In this document: positions 1 to 9,250 of the stretch, in pieces
Layout: each line of letters starts with the position of its first letter
Position numbering within the stretch: position 1 is the first letter of the stretch
Source: Rhodobacterales bacterium UBA3089
GTDB lineage: Bacteria; Pseudomonadota; Alphaproteobacteria; Rhodobacterales; Rhodobacteraceae
Reading direction: 5' to 3'
Length of the DNA: 10,376 nt
Assembly (NCBI GenBank): GCA_002367255.1
Contig: DFBD01000101.1
Span: 1-10,376 of the forward strand
Made by a program: the position numbers and the translations under genes
Notes under the pieces: model-generated
The model's database searches: none
Told to the model about the DNA's origin: nothing
Seen by the model: the letters and a program-made list of their open reading frames with translations, nothing else

Positions 1-24
1 CGGTGTACACGGATTTGCAATCCG
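1..24 (-). other. 3' fragment of tRNA-Cys, probable attachment site (att) of an integrated element; continues past the window edge
   Basis: Read on the minus strand, this stretch gives the 3' side of a tRNA-Cys: anticodon stem, loop TTGCAAA with anticodon GCA (complement of bases 16-18), the 3' stem strand TCCGT, a short variable region and the first bases of the T stem before the window ends. The bases upstream (25-60) contain no D arm or acceptor strand. The position that should be tRNA base 27 is C opposite T43, a mismatch, so tRNA identity ends at base 28. A displaced tRNA 3' end is the usual trace of a tyrosine integrase using a tRNA gene as target. The truncated side faces the operon, so the element lies to the right and the host chromosome to the left. 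Whether the repeat partner exists cannot be seen here. Confidence 0.72.
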
Positions 25-31
25 GACCGGG

Positions 32-54
32 CCTTTGATATTAAAAGGTTTTTT
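32..54 (+). terminator. Weak terminator-like hairpin on the plus strand
   Basis: A five-pair stem, CCTTT (32-36) with AAAGG (44-48), encloses a seven-base loop and is followed at once by six T (49-54). The stem is short and AT-rich, so termination would be weak. It could stop plus-strand transcripts entering from the left flank. It may equally be a chance arrangement in an AT-rich spacer next to the att site. Confidence 0.25.
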
Positions 55-56
55 CG

Positions 57-109
57 ACATTTTTTAAACCCATACAGGGGGAACGTATGGGGATTCTTTA
101 AAAAAATGT
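57..109. other. Imperfect palindrome downstream of hsdR; possible bidirectional terminator
   Basis: The arms at 57-75 and 85-109 are inverted copies: ACATTTTTT and AAA, then CCCATAC on the left, mirrored by GTATGGG and then TTT, seven A and TGT on the right. A five-base insertion interrupts the right arm, and the loop at 76-84 is nine bases. The core CCCATAC/GTATGGG stem is seven perfect pairs. It lies about 95 bases after the hsdR stop, where a terminator for the long operon is expected. Neither strand has a clean T run right after the core stem, so the terminator reading is tentative. An integrase or excisionase arm site beside the tRNA fragment is an alternative. Confidence 0.45.
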
Positions 110-203
110 GCCGACGGTCCGCTCAGGGGAATCGGAGCAGTTGGAGTGAAAATGGTGCGGCTCATCAGTTCGACTGAACGGCGACCAATTCAACAAGTCT
201 CAG
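110..203. other. Short non-coding spacer after hsdR
   Basis: Between the palindrome and the hsdR stop codon I see no supported gene. A plus-strand reading frame starts here at 146, but it runs almost wholly antisense to hsdR and resembles no family. Confidence 0.4.
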
Positions 204-3200
204 TCACGCCACCCATTGTTCCGACAGCGCCTCGGCCTGCTGCAATACTGTTTGAATTGCTGCATCCTGTAGATCTGGGGGATAACCATGGCGGCGCAAT
301 ATCCGTTTCACAAGAACCCGCATCCTCGCTCTTGCACTCTCACGGCGCGACCAGTCGACGGTGCTGTTTGCCTTCAACCCCTCAAGAAGTTCATGCGCGA
401 TGATCTTCAGTGAATCATTCCCCATCACATCAACGGCGCTTTCGTTCTGGGCAAGCGCATCATAAAAAGCGATTTCATCAGCTGACAGGCCTTCGTCCTC
501 TCCCCGCCCTCTGGCTTCGCGGATGTCCTTGGCGAGATTGATCAGTTCCTGCAGCACCTCAACTGTACTGATGGCATTTGTATGGTATCGGGCGACTGCT
601 TCGGTCAACCGGTCCGAGAATTGCTTGCTCTCAACGATGTTCGATTTGCTGCGCGATGTGATATCGTCATTCAACAGTTTTTTCAGGGCTTCCAGCGCGA
701 GGTTTTTTGCCTCCATCTGCTGGATCTCCGCAAGGAACTCGTCGGACAAGATGGAAATGTCAGGCGATTTTAGCCCCGCAGCCGAAAGAATGTCGACAAT
801 CTCGGTCGAGACCACTGACCTGTCGATGATTTGCTGAACCGCCAGCATCTTGTCTGCCGTCGAGCCCCCGGCTGCCTGGGAGGATTTCACCAACGCGGCG
901 CGAATGGTTTGGAAAAAGCCGACTTCTACCCTGACCTCGCGCGCCTCGTCACTGGCCGCCGCAAGGGCAAAGGCCTTGGACAACGCCAGAACGGCATCCT
1001 GATATCGGCGGTGCGCTTTCTTCTTGGCCTCGTCCGATGTCTCTCGCTCCGCAGCCTCATGTTGTTTCGACAATATCCAGTCCAGCGCGCTCGCCATGAC
1101 CGCCAACCGTTCCTTGGGTGTCCCGGTCAAACCCGCGCTGTAGTCGAACCCGTGGAACATATCTTTGACGATGCCAAAGCGTTTGAGCATCTCGGCAACG
1201 GCTTCGGCTTCATCAATACCGGCCTGCCTCTGGTCGTTTGCCGAATACTGGCCCAGCGCATTTTTCAGGTTCTGGGCAATGCCGATGTAATCCACCACCA
1301 ACCCGGCCGGTTTGTCGCGAAACACCCGGTTCACGCGGGCAATCGCTTGCATCAACCCGTGTCCCTTCATCGGCTTGTCCACATACATCGTATGCATGGA
1401 GGGCGCATCAAAGCCGGTCAGCCACATGTCCCGCACGATCACCAGCTTCAGCGGATCATTCGGGTCCTTGGCGCGTTTCGCCAGCAGGTCACGACGTGCC
1501 TTGTTGCCGACATGGTCCTGCCAATCCTGCGGGTCGGATGCGGAACCGGTCATGACGATTTTGACCACACCTTCCTTGTCATCGTCAGAGTGCCAGTCCG
1601 GGCGCAGAGCGGTGATCTCGTTGTAGAGCGCCACACAAATCCGGCGGCTCATGCAGACGATCATGGCCTTGCCATTCATGGCCTCCACACGGCTTTCAAA
1701 ATGCTGCACCAGGTCATCCGCAACCATCTTCAGCCTTTTTTCTGCCCCCACCAAGGCCTCGACAGTCGACCATTTCCGCTTGAGCTTTTCCTGTTCACTC
1801 AAAGCTTCGTCTTCGGTCAGTTCCTCGATCTCGGCGTCAATCCGTGGTTTTTCATCGTCGGGCAGTTCTATCCGCGCAAGACGGCTTTCGTAATAGATCG
1901 GCACGGTTGCGCCATCCTCAACCGCACGGGTGATGTCGTAGACGTCGATATAGTCACCAAACACCGCCGGGGTGTTCACATCGTCTTTCTCAATGGGCGT
2001 TCCGGTGAACCCGATGAACGAGGCATTTGGCAGCGCATCACGCAGGTACTTGGCAAAGCCATAGGCGATTTTGCCGGTCTTGCGGTCAATTCTTGCCTTG
2101 AAACCATATTGGCTGCGATGGGCCTCATCCGCGATGACAACGACATTGCGCCGGTCCGTCATCTTCGCATCCGAGAACTTCTGGATTGTGGTGAATATCA
2201 CCCCTCCCGAAGTCCGATTCAGCACGGTTTGCAGATCGTCGCGGCCCTCGGCCTGCACCGGGGTCTGGCGGATCAGATCGCGGCACATGGAGAAGGTCGC
2301 AAACAACTGATCGTCCAGGTCATTGCGATCAGTCAGCACCACCAGCGTTGGGTTTTCCAACTCGGGCCTGCGCACCAGCTGTCCGGCAAAAAAGGCCATT
2401 AGCAGGCTTTTACCCGACCCCTGCGTGTGCCAGATTACCCCGGCTTTGCGGTCCCCGGTGACAGATGTCGCCCGGACTGTGCTCTCAACAGCTTTCAGCA
2501 CCGCGTGGAACTGGTGGTAGCCTGCTATGATCTTGATGATTCCGGCACCGCTGTCACCAAACACAGTGAAATCACGGATCAGTTGCAGGAATCGTCCTTT
2601 TTCAAACACGCCCTCAATCAAGGCCTCCATTTCCGGGCTGCCCTTGGGGGCAACGTCTTGCCCGTCAGTCGTGCGCCACGGCATGAAGCGTTCTTCATTG
2701 GCGGTGAGACTGCCAACCCGAGCCAGCATGCCGTCCGAAGTCACCAACACCCCATTGGTGCGAAACAGCGACGGGATTTGTGCCTTGTAGGTCTGTAGCT
2801 GGTTGTAAGCGCTGGTCAGCGTCGCGCTTTCGGTGCCAGGGTTCTTCAGCTCGATCACCGCCAGCGGCAGGCCGTTCACGAACATCACCACATCGGGGCG
2901 GCGATTGTGGCCGTGTTCGATCACCGTCAACTGATCAACAACCAGCCAGTCGTTGGCGTCCGGATTGTCAAAATCCACCAACCACACCTTGTCACCGCGA
3001 ATGGTGCCGTCCTCGGCGTGGAACTCCACATCCACACCCTCAACGATAGCGCGATGCAAACGGCGGTTTTCTTCGATCAGCGAGGCGCTCTCGTCACCGA
3101 TGATCCGCTTGATCGCATCTTCGCGTGCTTCGGATGGGATCTGCGGGTTGAGCCGCGCAACGGCAGAGTCCAAGCGACCGCGCAGGATCACATCACCATT

Positions 3201-3326
3201 TGAGATCCGCTCGGGGGCCGTGCCATCCGGGCCAATTACAGCGTCGGGCAGGCGGGCATACCCGAGTTCCTGAAACTGTTCGATCAGGATTTTTTCAACA
3301 TCATCTTCGGAAAGAAAGCTAGCCAT
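204..3326 (-). CDS. hsdR: Type I restriction enzyme, R (restriction/translocation) subunit HsdR
   Basis: This is the ATP-driven translocase and nuclease of a type I restriction system; with HsdM and HsdS it pumps unmethylated DNA and cuts it at a distance. From the ATG, 1040 residues, normal for HsdR. The N-terminal PD-(D/E)xK nuclease shows D145, E159-L-K161 and a following Q176-xxx-Y180 pair. The superfamily 2 helicase motor shows Walker A HTQGSGKS (300-307), DEAH box (400-403), GFTGTP (about 439-444), TGFDAP (637-642) and QAIARVNR (660-667). The helical C terminus that docks on HsdM follows. The frame is intact. An in-frame TTG one codon upstream is a rival start; an AAGG at a usable distance serves either. 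It is the last gene of the operon, 13 bases after the PIN gene, and is separated from hsdMS by three accessory genes. Confidence 0.96.
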   Translation of the reverse strand: MASFLSEDDVEKILIEQFQELGYARLPDAVIGPDGTAPERISNGDVILRGRLDSAVARLNPQIPSEAREDAIKRIIGDESASLIEENRRLHRAIVEGVDVEFHAEDGTIRGDKVWLVDFDNPDANDWLVVDQLTVIEHGHNRRPDVVMFVNGLPLAVIELKNPGTESATLTSAYNQLQTYKAQIPSLFRTNGVLVTSDGMLARVGSLTANEERFMPWRTTDGQDVAPKGSPEMEALIEGVFEKGRFLQLIRDFTVFGDSGAGIIKIIAGYHQFHAVLKAVESTVRATSVTGDRKAGVIWHTQGSGKSLLMAFFAGQLVRRPELENPTLVVLTDRNDLDDQLFATFSMCRDLIRQTPVQAEGRDDLQTVLNRTSGGVIFTTIQKFSDAKMTDRRNVVVIADEAHRSQYGFKARIDRKTGKIAYGFAKYLRDALPNASFIGFTGTPIEKDDVNTPAVFGDYIDVYDITRAVEDGATVPIYYESRLARIELPDDEKPRIDAEIEELTEDEALSEQEKLKRKWSTVEALVGAEKRLKMVADDLVQHFESRVEAMNGKAMIVCMSRRICVALYNEITALRPDWHSDDDKEGVVKIVMTGSASDPQDWQDHVGNKARRDLLAKRAKDPNDPLKLVIVRDMWLTGFDAPSMHTMYVDKPMKGHGLMQAIARVNRVFRDKPAGLVVDYIGIAQNLKNALGQYSANDQRQAGIDEAEAVAEMLKRFGIVKDMFHGFDYSAGLTGTPKERLAVMASALDWILSKQHEAAERETSDEAKKKAHRRYQDAVLALSKAFALAAASDEAREVRVEVGFFQTIRAALVKSSQAAGGSTADKMLAVQQIIDRSVVSTEIVDILSAAGLKSPDISILSDEFLAEIQQMEAKNLALEALKKLLNDDITSRSKSNIVESKQFSDRLTEAVARYHTNAISTVEVLQELINLAKDIREARGRGEDEGLSADEIAFYDALAQNESAVDVMGNDSLKIIAHELLEGLKANSTVDWSRRESARARMRVLVKRILRRHGYPPDLQDAAIQTVLQQAEALSEQWVA

Positions 3327-3339
3327 CAAATATCAACCC

Positions 3340-3831
3340 TTACCGCCCTAAAACAAATTCTGCCCGCTCACGACGCAGCATTTCGTATGGGCTGACACAA
3401 TGAATCACTAACTCAATGCAGGCATTGGGAATCTTGATCTTTCTGGTCGAATTTGCCGGAACCTCGTGAGTGACAACCGTGTAGTCATGCGCCAACGCAT
3501 GAGCAACCAGCCAATAGTCGGCGACTTGCAGAAATGTGGCAACGGCAGCTGGCGCGTATCCATGACCGTTTGCCCAGGCACTTACTGTTCCAAGCGCGGG
3601 CAAAATGGCATCATCCGGAGGAAGGAAAAATGCACTCCCTCTGTCTTTGGCCCACGAGGTGAGATCATCTTCGCCAGATGCCAATTCGTCAGCAACTTTT
3701 TCGATGCTCGCCACGTTTCCGGCGGCGTTCTGCACGACCAGCCACTCCCAAAATGCAGGGCAGAAATCGAAACCATAGTGGAGGTTCTTCGCCTGGATAA
3801 ATACATTGGCATCGAGCAGATACCGGGTCAC
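3340..3831 (-). CDS. PIN-domain protein, DUF4411-like; candidate ribonuclease toxin
   Basis: A 163-residue protein of the PIN-like fold, best matching my memory of the DUF4411 family. PIN domains are metal-dependent ribonucleases, often toxins. The N-terminal strand is YLLDANVFIQ with D7 and N9. The second acidic site is E49 in VADEL. The third is D105 in the helix ADYWLVAHA, and VVTHE (E123) supplies a likely fourth. The full acidic set is therefore present and the enzyme should be active. The GTG start at 3831 overlaps the stop of the upstream XRE-ImmA gene as GTGA, implying coupled translation; a longer in-frame extension upstream to 4053 lies inside that gene and is not credible. DUF4411 genes are commonly paired with XRE-ImmA genes, so the two are probably a functional unit. 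The RNA target is unknown. Confidence 0.85.
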   Translation of the reverse strand: MTRYLLDANVFIQAKNLHYGFDFCPAFWEWLVVQNAAGNVASIEKVADELASGEDDLTSWAKDRGSAFFLPPDDAILPALGTVSAWANGHGYAPAAVATFLQVADYWLVAHALAHDYTVVTHEVPANSTRKIKIPNACIELVIHCVSPYEMLRRERAEFVLGR

Positions 3832-4982
3832 ATCATCACCCCGACTTCCCGCCCGAGATTGTTGAAGGTCTCGGTTTTCTTGACGCCAAGCATCCGGAAG
3901 GCATCGCGATAAAGTGTTTGACCTTCCAGTGTGCTGACAACCAGTGCCCGTGTGAATCTGTGACTGACCCGCGACAGGGTGGTTCGGTAGAAGTCTCCAC
4001 CGCCGCCAGACTTCTGCTTGATTTCCCGCAATCGTTGGATTTCCGACCGCCACGCAGTATTGAATCTCGCCCGATCCAGAGCGCCAGCATCCAGCAGGCG
4101 GCGCAGAATGACCAGCGTGCTGACCTTGAAGTGACGGGCCAAGCGGCTGAGGGTATGTTCAAGGGCTTCATCTTCGAGCAGTTCGGCGCGTACGGCAGCA
4201 AGCGGTGCCAGCAGTTCCGCCGCGACCTTGTTGCACCAGACTTCCTCGCGCCGGAACCCGGCAAGAGGGGCCGCACTCGCATTCGACAGGGCAGAAGCGC
4301 CCAGCCAGATATGGGCCAGTTCATGGGCCAGAGTGAACATTTGTGCGGACTTGGAATCCGACCCGTTGATGAACACCAAAGGTGCCGAACGATCCACTAG
4401 GGCAAAACCCCGGAACTCGTCTACATCCAAAGGGCGCTTGTTGTTACTGAACACAACCCCGCTGGTCATCACCAGAATGCCGGCCTGATCCGCCTGACGA
4501 TTGAACATCCGCAAGGCATCCGTCCAGGTACCGCAATCGCGACGTTCTTCCACACTGAAGCCCAGTGTCGTGCGGATTTTCCTGGCCACCGCTTCCGGCG
4601 ACGTCTGCAATGTCGAGCTCCCAACAAAATCCAACTCCGGGTCCTGATACAGCCGAGCGAAATCGGCGTACCAACTCTGGCGTTCCTGGCAGGCATAGAT
4701 CATTTCCAGCAGGTTCGGGCTTGGCTGCGCCAACTGCCGCCCTTCAAGCGTGCGGAAATCCGGAATCGGCAACGCCTCTTCGGGTGGCTCGGGCAAAAAC
4801 AAATACCCGATCGGCACATGAACTACCTTGGCAAAATTCTCCAACTGCTTCAGCGTCGGATGAACTTCGCCTTCCAGCCACTCTGGGAACTTGGTGAACC
4901 GTGCCTGCAGGTCGTCCGGTACCAGCCCTGCGCGTTCAACCGCCCAGCGCAACATCTCCGGTCTGACCGCAACACGGGTCAT
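3828..4982 (-). CDS. XRE-family helix-turn-helix protein with ImmA/IrrE metallopeptidase domain
   Basis: A 384-residue fusion. Residues about 8-62 form an XRE-type DNA-binding helix-turn-helix. The middle is a gluzincin-type ImmA/IrrE peptidase with zinc motif H220-E-L-A-H224 and the downstream family motif around E246/E247 and C250-N251, the likely third zinc ligand. A C-terminal helical part (about 300-384) follows. ImmA/IrrE proteins cleave or sense repressors, as in ICEBs1 (ImmA/ImmR) and Deinococcus (IrrE/DdrO). Proteins of this fused type are often next to a PIN-like gene and are predicted toxin partners. The ATG at 4982 comes two bases after the stop of the DUF6615-like gene, with GGAAGGGG a few bases upstream, overlapping that gene's end. 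By inference it restrains, or is consumed to release, the PIN protein translated directly after it. Confidence 0.92.
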   Translation of the reverse strand: MTRVAVRPEMLRWAVERAGLVPDDLQARFTKFPEWLEGEVHPTLKQLENFAKVVHVPIGYLFLPEPPEEALPIPDFRTLEGRQLAQPSPNLLEMIYACQERQSWYADFARLYQDPELDFVGSSTLQTSPEAVARKIRTTLGFSVEERRDCGTWTDALRMFNRQADQAGILVMTSGVVFSNNKRPLDVDEFRGFALVDRSAPLVFINGSDSKSAQMFTLAHELAHIWLGASALSNASAAPLAGFRREEVWCNKVAAELLAPLAAVRAELLEDEALEHTLSRLARHFKVSTLVILRRLLDAGALDRARFNTAWRSEIQRLREIKQKSGGGGDFYRTTLSRVSHRFTRALVVSTLEGQTLYRDAFRMLGVKKTETFNNLGREVGVMM

Positions 4983-4984
4983 CT

Positions 4985-5815
4985 CTATTCCCCTTCCTGA
5001 AGCAGCACAAACCCCTTCAAACGACGTTCTATTGCTCTCCCAAAAAGAATACCATCTCGTTCGCCATCATCCGGCCCTTCGACCAACCCGTGCATATATT
5101 CAGGAAGCTCTTGCACAGGTTCGAAGATTTGGCGGTCGATTTCCAGCATCCCGAAGCCCCGCTCGCCTGACATCTCTCGGGACTGTTTCAGCGCAGCAAC
5201 TGCGTTTTCGGCAAGTGTCCCGCCGTCATCTGATGAACCGGCACAATCGCACGCCAGACAGTGCCAGGGGAAACTGACATGGGCGAGGTCCGCCAATTTG
5301 TTTGATCCGGTGGATTTGGCCGCTAGGGCGTCAGCAATCAGGCACCCATACTGATTGCGCGACATTGACGGAGCGGAACAACGCGCGCCATTCCTCCAAA
5401 GCGGAGCAACTTTTCGGCTGTGGACGTACAGGCAATACGCAGGGTTGAGCTTGTCCTGAGCCGCAACTTTTATCAGCGTGTTGATCTGCGTGTCGGGCAT
5501 GCTTTTGGTTTCATAGGTTTGAAGCCGGTGGAATAACTCATTCGGAAGCTTAACCTTCTTGGCCTGAATGCGCATCCCGAGCCAGCTTCCGGGCCGTCCG
5601 ATCCACCATTCCCAGTCCGAGCCATTCTTCGGCTCTTCCACCTGTTTCGAGAATGCCCTGATTCGGACATTGACCGAATGATTTCGGTTCAACTCAAGAA
5701 GAATGGTTTCAGTGATGGTTTCCTCTCCATAGGAAAGACCGGCCCGGTCGGCTTCGTCGATTTCACGCCAGACGCGATCGGCGATCTGAAGGAAGGAGTG
5801 GCAAAGTCCGCTCAT
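4985..5815 (-). CDS. DUF6615-like protein with a PD-(D/E)xK-like nuclease signature
   Basis: A 276-residue protein with no experimentally known role that I recognise; the pattern fits the uncharacterised DUF6615 family. Visible landmarks are an N-terminal helix followed by GEETITE (30-36), SDWEWWIG (66-73) and MRIQAKK (81-87). A D67 (or E69) followed by Q84-A-K86 on a predicted strand resembles the D...QxK form of the restriction-endonuclease fold seen in Mrr-type enzymes, so it may be a nuclease; this is inference. Later there is a hydrophobic stretch NPAYCLYVHS (124-133) and a cysteine pair in WHCLACDC (184-191). Its ATG overlaps the hsdS stop as ATGA, and it ends two bases before the XRE-ImmA start. 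Position inside the hsd operon points to a defence role. No membrane segment is evident, so it is probably cytoplasmic. Confidence 0.75.
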   Translation of the reverse strand: MSGLCHSFLQIADRVWREIDEADRAGLSYGEETITETILLELNRNHSVNVRIRAFSKQVEEPKNGSDWEWWIGRPGSWLGMRIQAKKVKLPNELFHRLQTYETKSMPDTQINTLIKVAAQDKLNPAYCLYVHSRKVAPLWRNGARCSAPSMSRNQYGCLIADALAAKSTGSNKLADLAHVSFPWHCLACDCAGSSDDGGTLAENAVAALKQSREMSGERGFGMLEIDRQIFEPVQELPEYMHGLVEGPDDGERDGILFGRAIERRLKGFVLLQEGE

Positions 5816-7088
5816 CTCGCAGCCTCCACGATGGCTTCGGCCTCGCGCACCCGGATTTCGCCGGACATCAGCTTGGGTAGCAACAGGTCGCGGGTTTGGG
5901 CGAGGGTGCGGGTTTCATTGCCGTTGGCTTTCATTTTAGCGAAATGTGGAGAAACCGCAGCATCAAAGGCAGAAAAGATTTCGCCGCTCGGTTTGGGAAG
6001 CAATAGAGAGTCAAAGGTTGCACGTGTAATCGTGGAAAAAACCGAACCATGCGCCATGGCTTGCAACCGCGAAACCATGTGTTGGGCCGCAAGATAGGTG
6101 AAGCAGTCCCCGACCTCGCCAGCGCCTTGCAACCCATAACAGGATTGGTTGAAGGTCATATCCTGCGCCGCCATCGCGAGTTTTCCAACCGTCCCTCGTG
6201 CCGAAATAATCGTAGTTCCCTCACGAACCAGTTTCGCGGAGCTTTCTTCCACACCACGCTGGGTTATTTTCTTTTCTGTATCGAGAACATAGACACCAGA
6301 GCCATCGGGGGCATCTACGACGGAATACCAAAGAATGTCGCCGCCCCAATAGTCCGGCTCTTTCGTTTTTGGTGTGCCACCGCCAAGGATGGAGAAAAAC
6401 TCTGAAAGCGGCTCTTCCTCCCACCCCTCCGGCACCCCGTCATCATCCAGCCGGTCGGGGAAGAGGGACCAGATTTCGGGGGCGAGGTAGGGGGGCGATC
6501 CGGCCATCTTGGCACGGGTGGGGCCGAAATCGACGAACCAATCGCGAAACAGAGCCCGCGCCATCGCCTCCAGCGTCGCATTCATCCACCGGTTCATCTC
6601 GATTTTCCGATCGAATGAAGATGCGAGTATGCCGATTTTGTTTTGCTCAGTTTCGCCAATTTCGGGAAATGGCAGGGCTTTCAGGAAATCTAAGTCAAAC
6701 TTTCCTGCGCCAATTCCAGTTACACCGATGTTTCCACGAAGAATTGGGCGCAGGCTTTCAATCCAGAAATGTAAGAACATAGGATCTGTTTTTGGTTTTG
6801 CGCAAATCGCTTTTACGTCCTGATTGAATGCAACGTTCTGATCGGCAAAACAAATCGGGATGTAGTTGAAAAGCCCACTACCACGCACCAACAAAAGGGT
6901 TGCGCCCTGTGGTGCAAGTTTTGATCCCGCCGCTAACCCTTGTTCGGTGATCCGTGGTTCTGCATCCGAAAGAAAACGCATGTTCATGTTGGATGCGGAA
7001 TACCAGGAAATGTCACCATCCCAGTATGTTGGTATGCTTTTCTTGGGAGTTCCTCCTGAAAGAAAACTGGCAACCTCTCCAAGAGTTT

Positions 7089-7092
<4 letters not shown>
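5812..7092 (-). CDS. hsdS: Type I restriction-modification specificity subunit HsdS
   Basis: HsdS recognises the bipartite target and holds HsdM and HsdR. It is 426 residues, a full-length subunit with two half-repeats. Target recognition domain 1 spans about 1-160. The central conserved helix (about 161-195, containing DRKIEMN and [16 protein letters not shown]) is the HsdM-binding spacer. Domain 2 spans about 225-385, and the C-terminal helix carries [14 protein letters not shown] (400-413). Both domains open alike, with SGGTPK near 12-17 and GGGTPK near 237-242, each followed by YW and GDI, so they belong to the same recognition-domain class. The start at 7092 overlaps the hsdM stop as ATGA; in-frame codons up to 7296 lie inside hsdM and are rejected. 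No strong ribosome site precedes it, consistent with coupled translation. Base composition drops sharply on entering domain 1. Confidence 0.95.
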
Positions 7093-8626
<1,534 letters not shown>

Positions 8627-8627
<1 letters not shown>

Positions 8628-8809
8628 CAGCCTTCACCTTCAATACGTGACGGAGAAATGTTGTCCCCGGTCAGCTCCTCAAATTTCTCAACCGACAGGA
8701 CAACGACCACCGGGCGACCGTGCTTCTCAACCACCACAGGATCAGCGCGGGCAAGGTCGATCATGCGGCCAAAATTGTACTTGGCCTCCCGTGCAGAAAG
8801 CGCCTTCAT
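8627..8809 (-). CDS. Phd/YefM-family antitoxin, first gene of the RM operon, no toxin adjacent
   Basis: A 60-residue protein with the Phd/YefM pattern: an N-terminal [20 protein letters not shown], then [22 protein letters not shown]. The family folds into an N-terminal DNA-binding dimer, while the C-terminal tail blocks a toxin such as Doc or RelE/YoeB. The ATG at 8809 is chosen because GGGAGG lies eight bases upstream; an in-frame extension to 8854 would run through the upstream palindrome and has no ribosome site. The C-terminal tail after the fold is short (about 10-15 residues). Downstream lies hsdM, overlapping by one base, not a toxin gene. It may therefore act as a repressor of the RM operon, or pair with a toxin elsewhere, possibly the PIN protein of this operon. 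These roles are inference; the family call is firm. Confidence 0.9.
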
Positions 8810-8832
8810 GATCAATCCTCCCGTTGATATGA

Positions 8833-8849
8833 GTGGCCGAAATGGCCAC
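8833..8849. promoter_or_regulatory. Perfect inverted repeat upstream of the Phd-type gene, candidate operator
   Basis: GTGGCC (8833-8838) and GGCCAC (8844-8849) form a perfect six-pair inverted repeat around a five-base centre, 24 bases upstream of the antitoxin ATG and just above its ribosome site. Phd/YefM proteins bind palindromes in their own promoters, so this is the natural autoregulatory operator. No T run follows, so it is not a terminator. On the minus strand a weak pair TTGTGG and TATCAA, 16 bases apart, would flank most of it, but that promoter would start almost on the ribosome site and is doubtful. Confidence 0.5.
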
Positions 8850-8854
8850 AACAA

Positions 8855-8998
8855 TCAATCAGAACTTGCATGGAGACGGTGGCGGCGTGCAAAGGCAGGC
8901 CAATTAGGATTCTCTGCAAGTAATTCAATCAGGAAATTGAAATGGAAACACGCTCAAAGAATGCCGTAGACTACTAACCAGGATTGGAAACACGGCGA
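8855..8998. promoter_or_regulatory. Gene-free gap between the lysis module and RM operon, likely holding the RM promoter
   Basis: No credible gene lies in these 144 bases. The gap separates a phage lysis module from the defence operon, so a promoter for the latter should be here. The best minus-strand candidate I can pick is TTGAAT with TAATTG 16 bases on, which is a poor match. A ten-base direct repeat TGGAAACACG occurs at 8943-8952 and 8985-8994, and GTAGACTAC (8966-8974) is a small palindrome between them. These may be regulator sites or chance. Confidence 0.35.
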
Positions 8999-9250
8999 TC
9001 ACAGATTGCACCCTCGCGCCTGCCCGCGCATGACAGCATAGTCGCTCAGCATTTCCGCGATCGCCGATCCATCCGGCAATACCTGTACTTTTTCCGCCGC
9101 CCTCACCTGAAACTCCGCATCATATTCCACCACCGGCGGGCAAATTCCGGTGACAGCTTCAGAACCGGCAATTGCGCAAGCGCTCAGCAAGCTCGTCACG
9201 ATCACGAGGCCGACGAGCCGCGGCCTCGAGCATCCGGTGCTGGATTTCAT
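8999..9250 (-). CDS. Rz1-like outer-membrane lipoprotein spanin
   Basis: An 83-residue lipoprotein likely to be the outer-membrane half of a two-part spanin, which fuses inner and outer membranes at the end of phage lysis. A short basic N terminus and a hydrophobic stretch (about 12-24) lead to the lipobox L22-S-A-C25, giving a mature part of about 59 residues. That part has CPPVVEYD (37-44), a Rz1-typical proline pair, and a C-terminal YAVMRGQARGC. AGGAG lies eight bases before the ATG. The gene starts inside the Rz-like gene in another frame, overlaps its last 92 bases and extends past its stop. This overlapping layout is itself a hallmark of Rz/Rz1 pairs. It is the last gene before the defence operon. 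Confidence 0.82.
   Translation of the reverse strand: MKSSTGCSRPRLVGLVIVTSLLSACAIAGSEAVTGICPPVVEYDAEFQVRAAEKVQVLPDGSAIAEMLSDYAVMRGQARGCNL

Noticed and set aside
1..60. A complete tRNA-Cys gene at the window start
   Set aside because: There is no acceptor 5' strand or D arm upstream of the anticodon stem, and pair 27-43 is mismatched. Only the 3' portion is present.
146..403. Small plus-strand gene of 85 codons at the end of hsdR
   Set aside because: Most of it is antisense to the HsdR C terminus; no recognisable domain or conserved pattern supports it.
831..2402. Very long open frame (523 codons) on the plus strand inside hsdR
   Set aside because: It is wholly antisense to an HsdR gene with every helicase motif intact, and its translation has no recognisable domain. 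A long stop-free antisense frame is expected in GC-rich coding DNA.
3832..4053. N-terminal extension of the PIN protein by 74 codons
   Set aside because: The extension overlaps the XRE-ImmA gene and has no family resemblance. The PIN fold begins right after the GTG at 3831.
8658..8969. Plus-strand frame across the Phd-type gene and its upstream gap
   Set aside because: It is antisense to a well-supported antitoxin gene and its control region, and the product resembles nothing.
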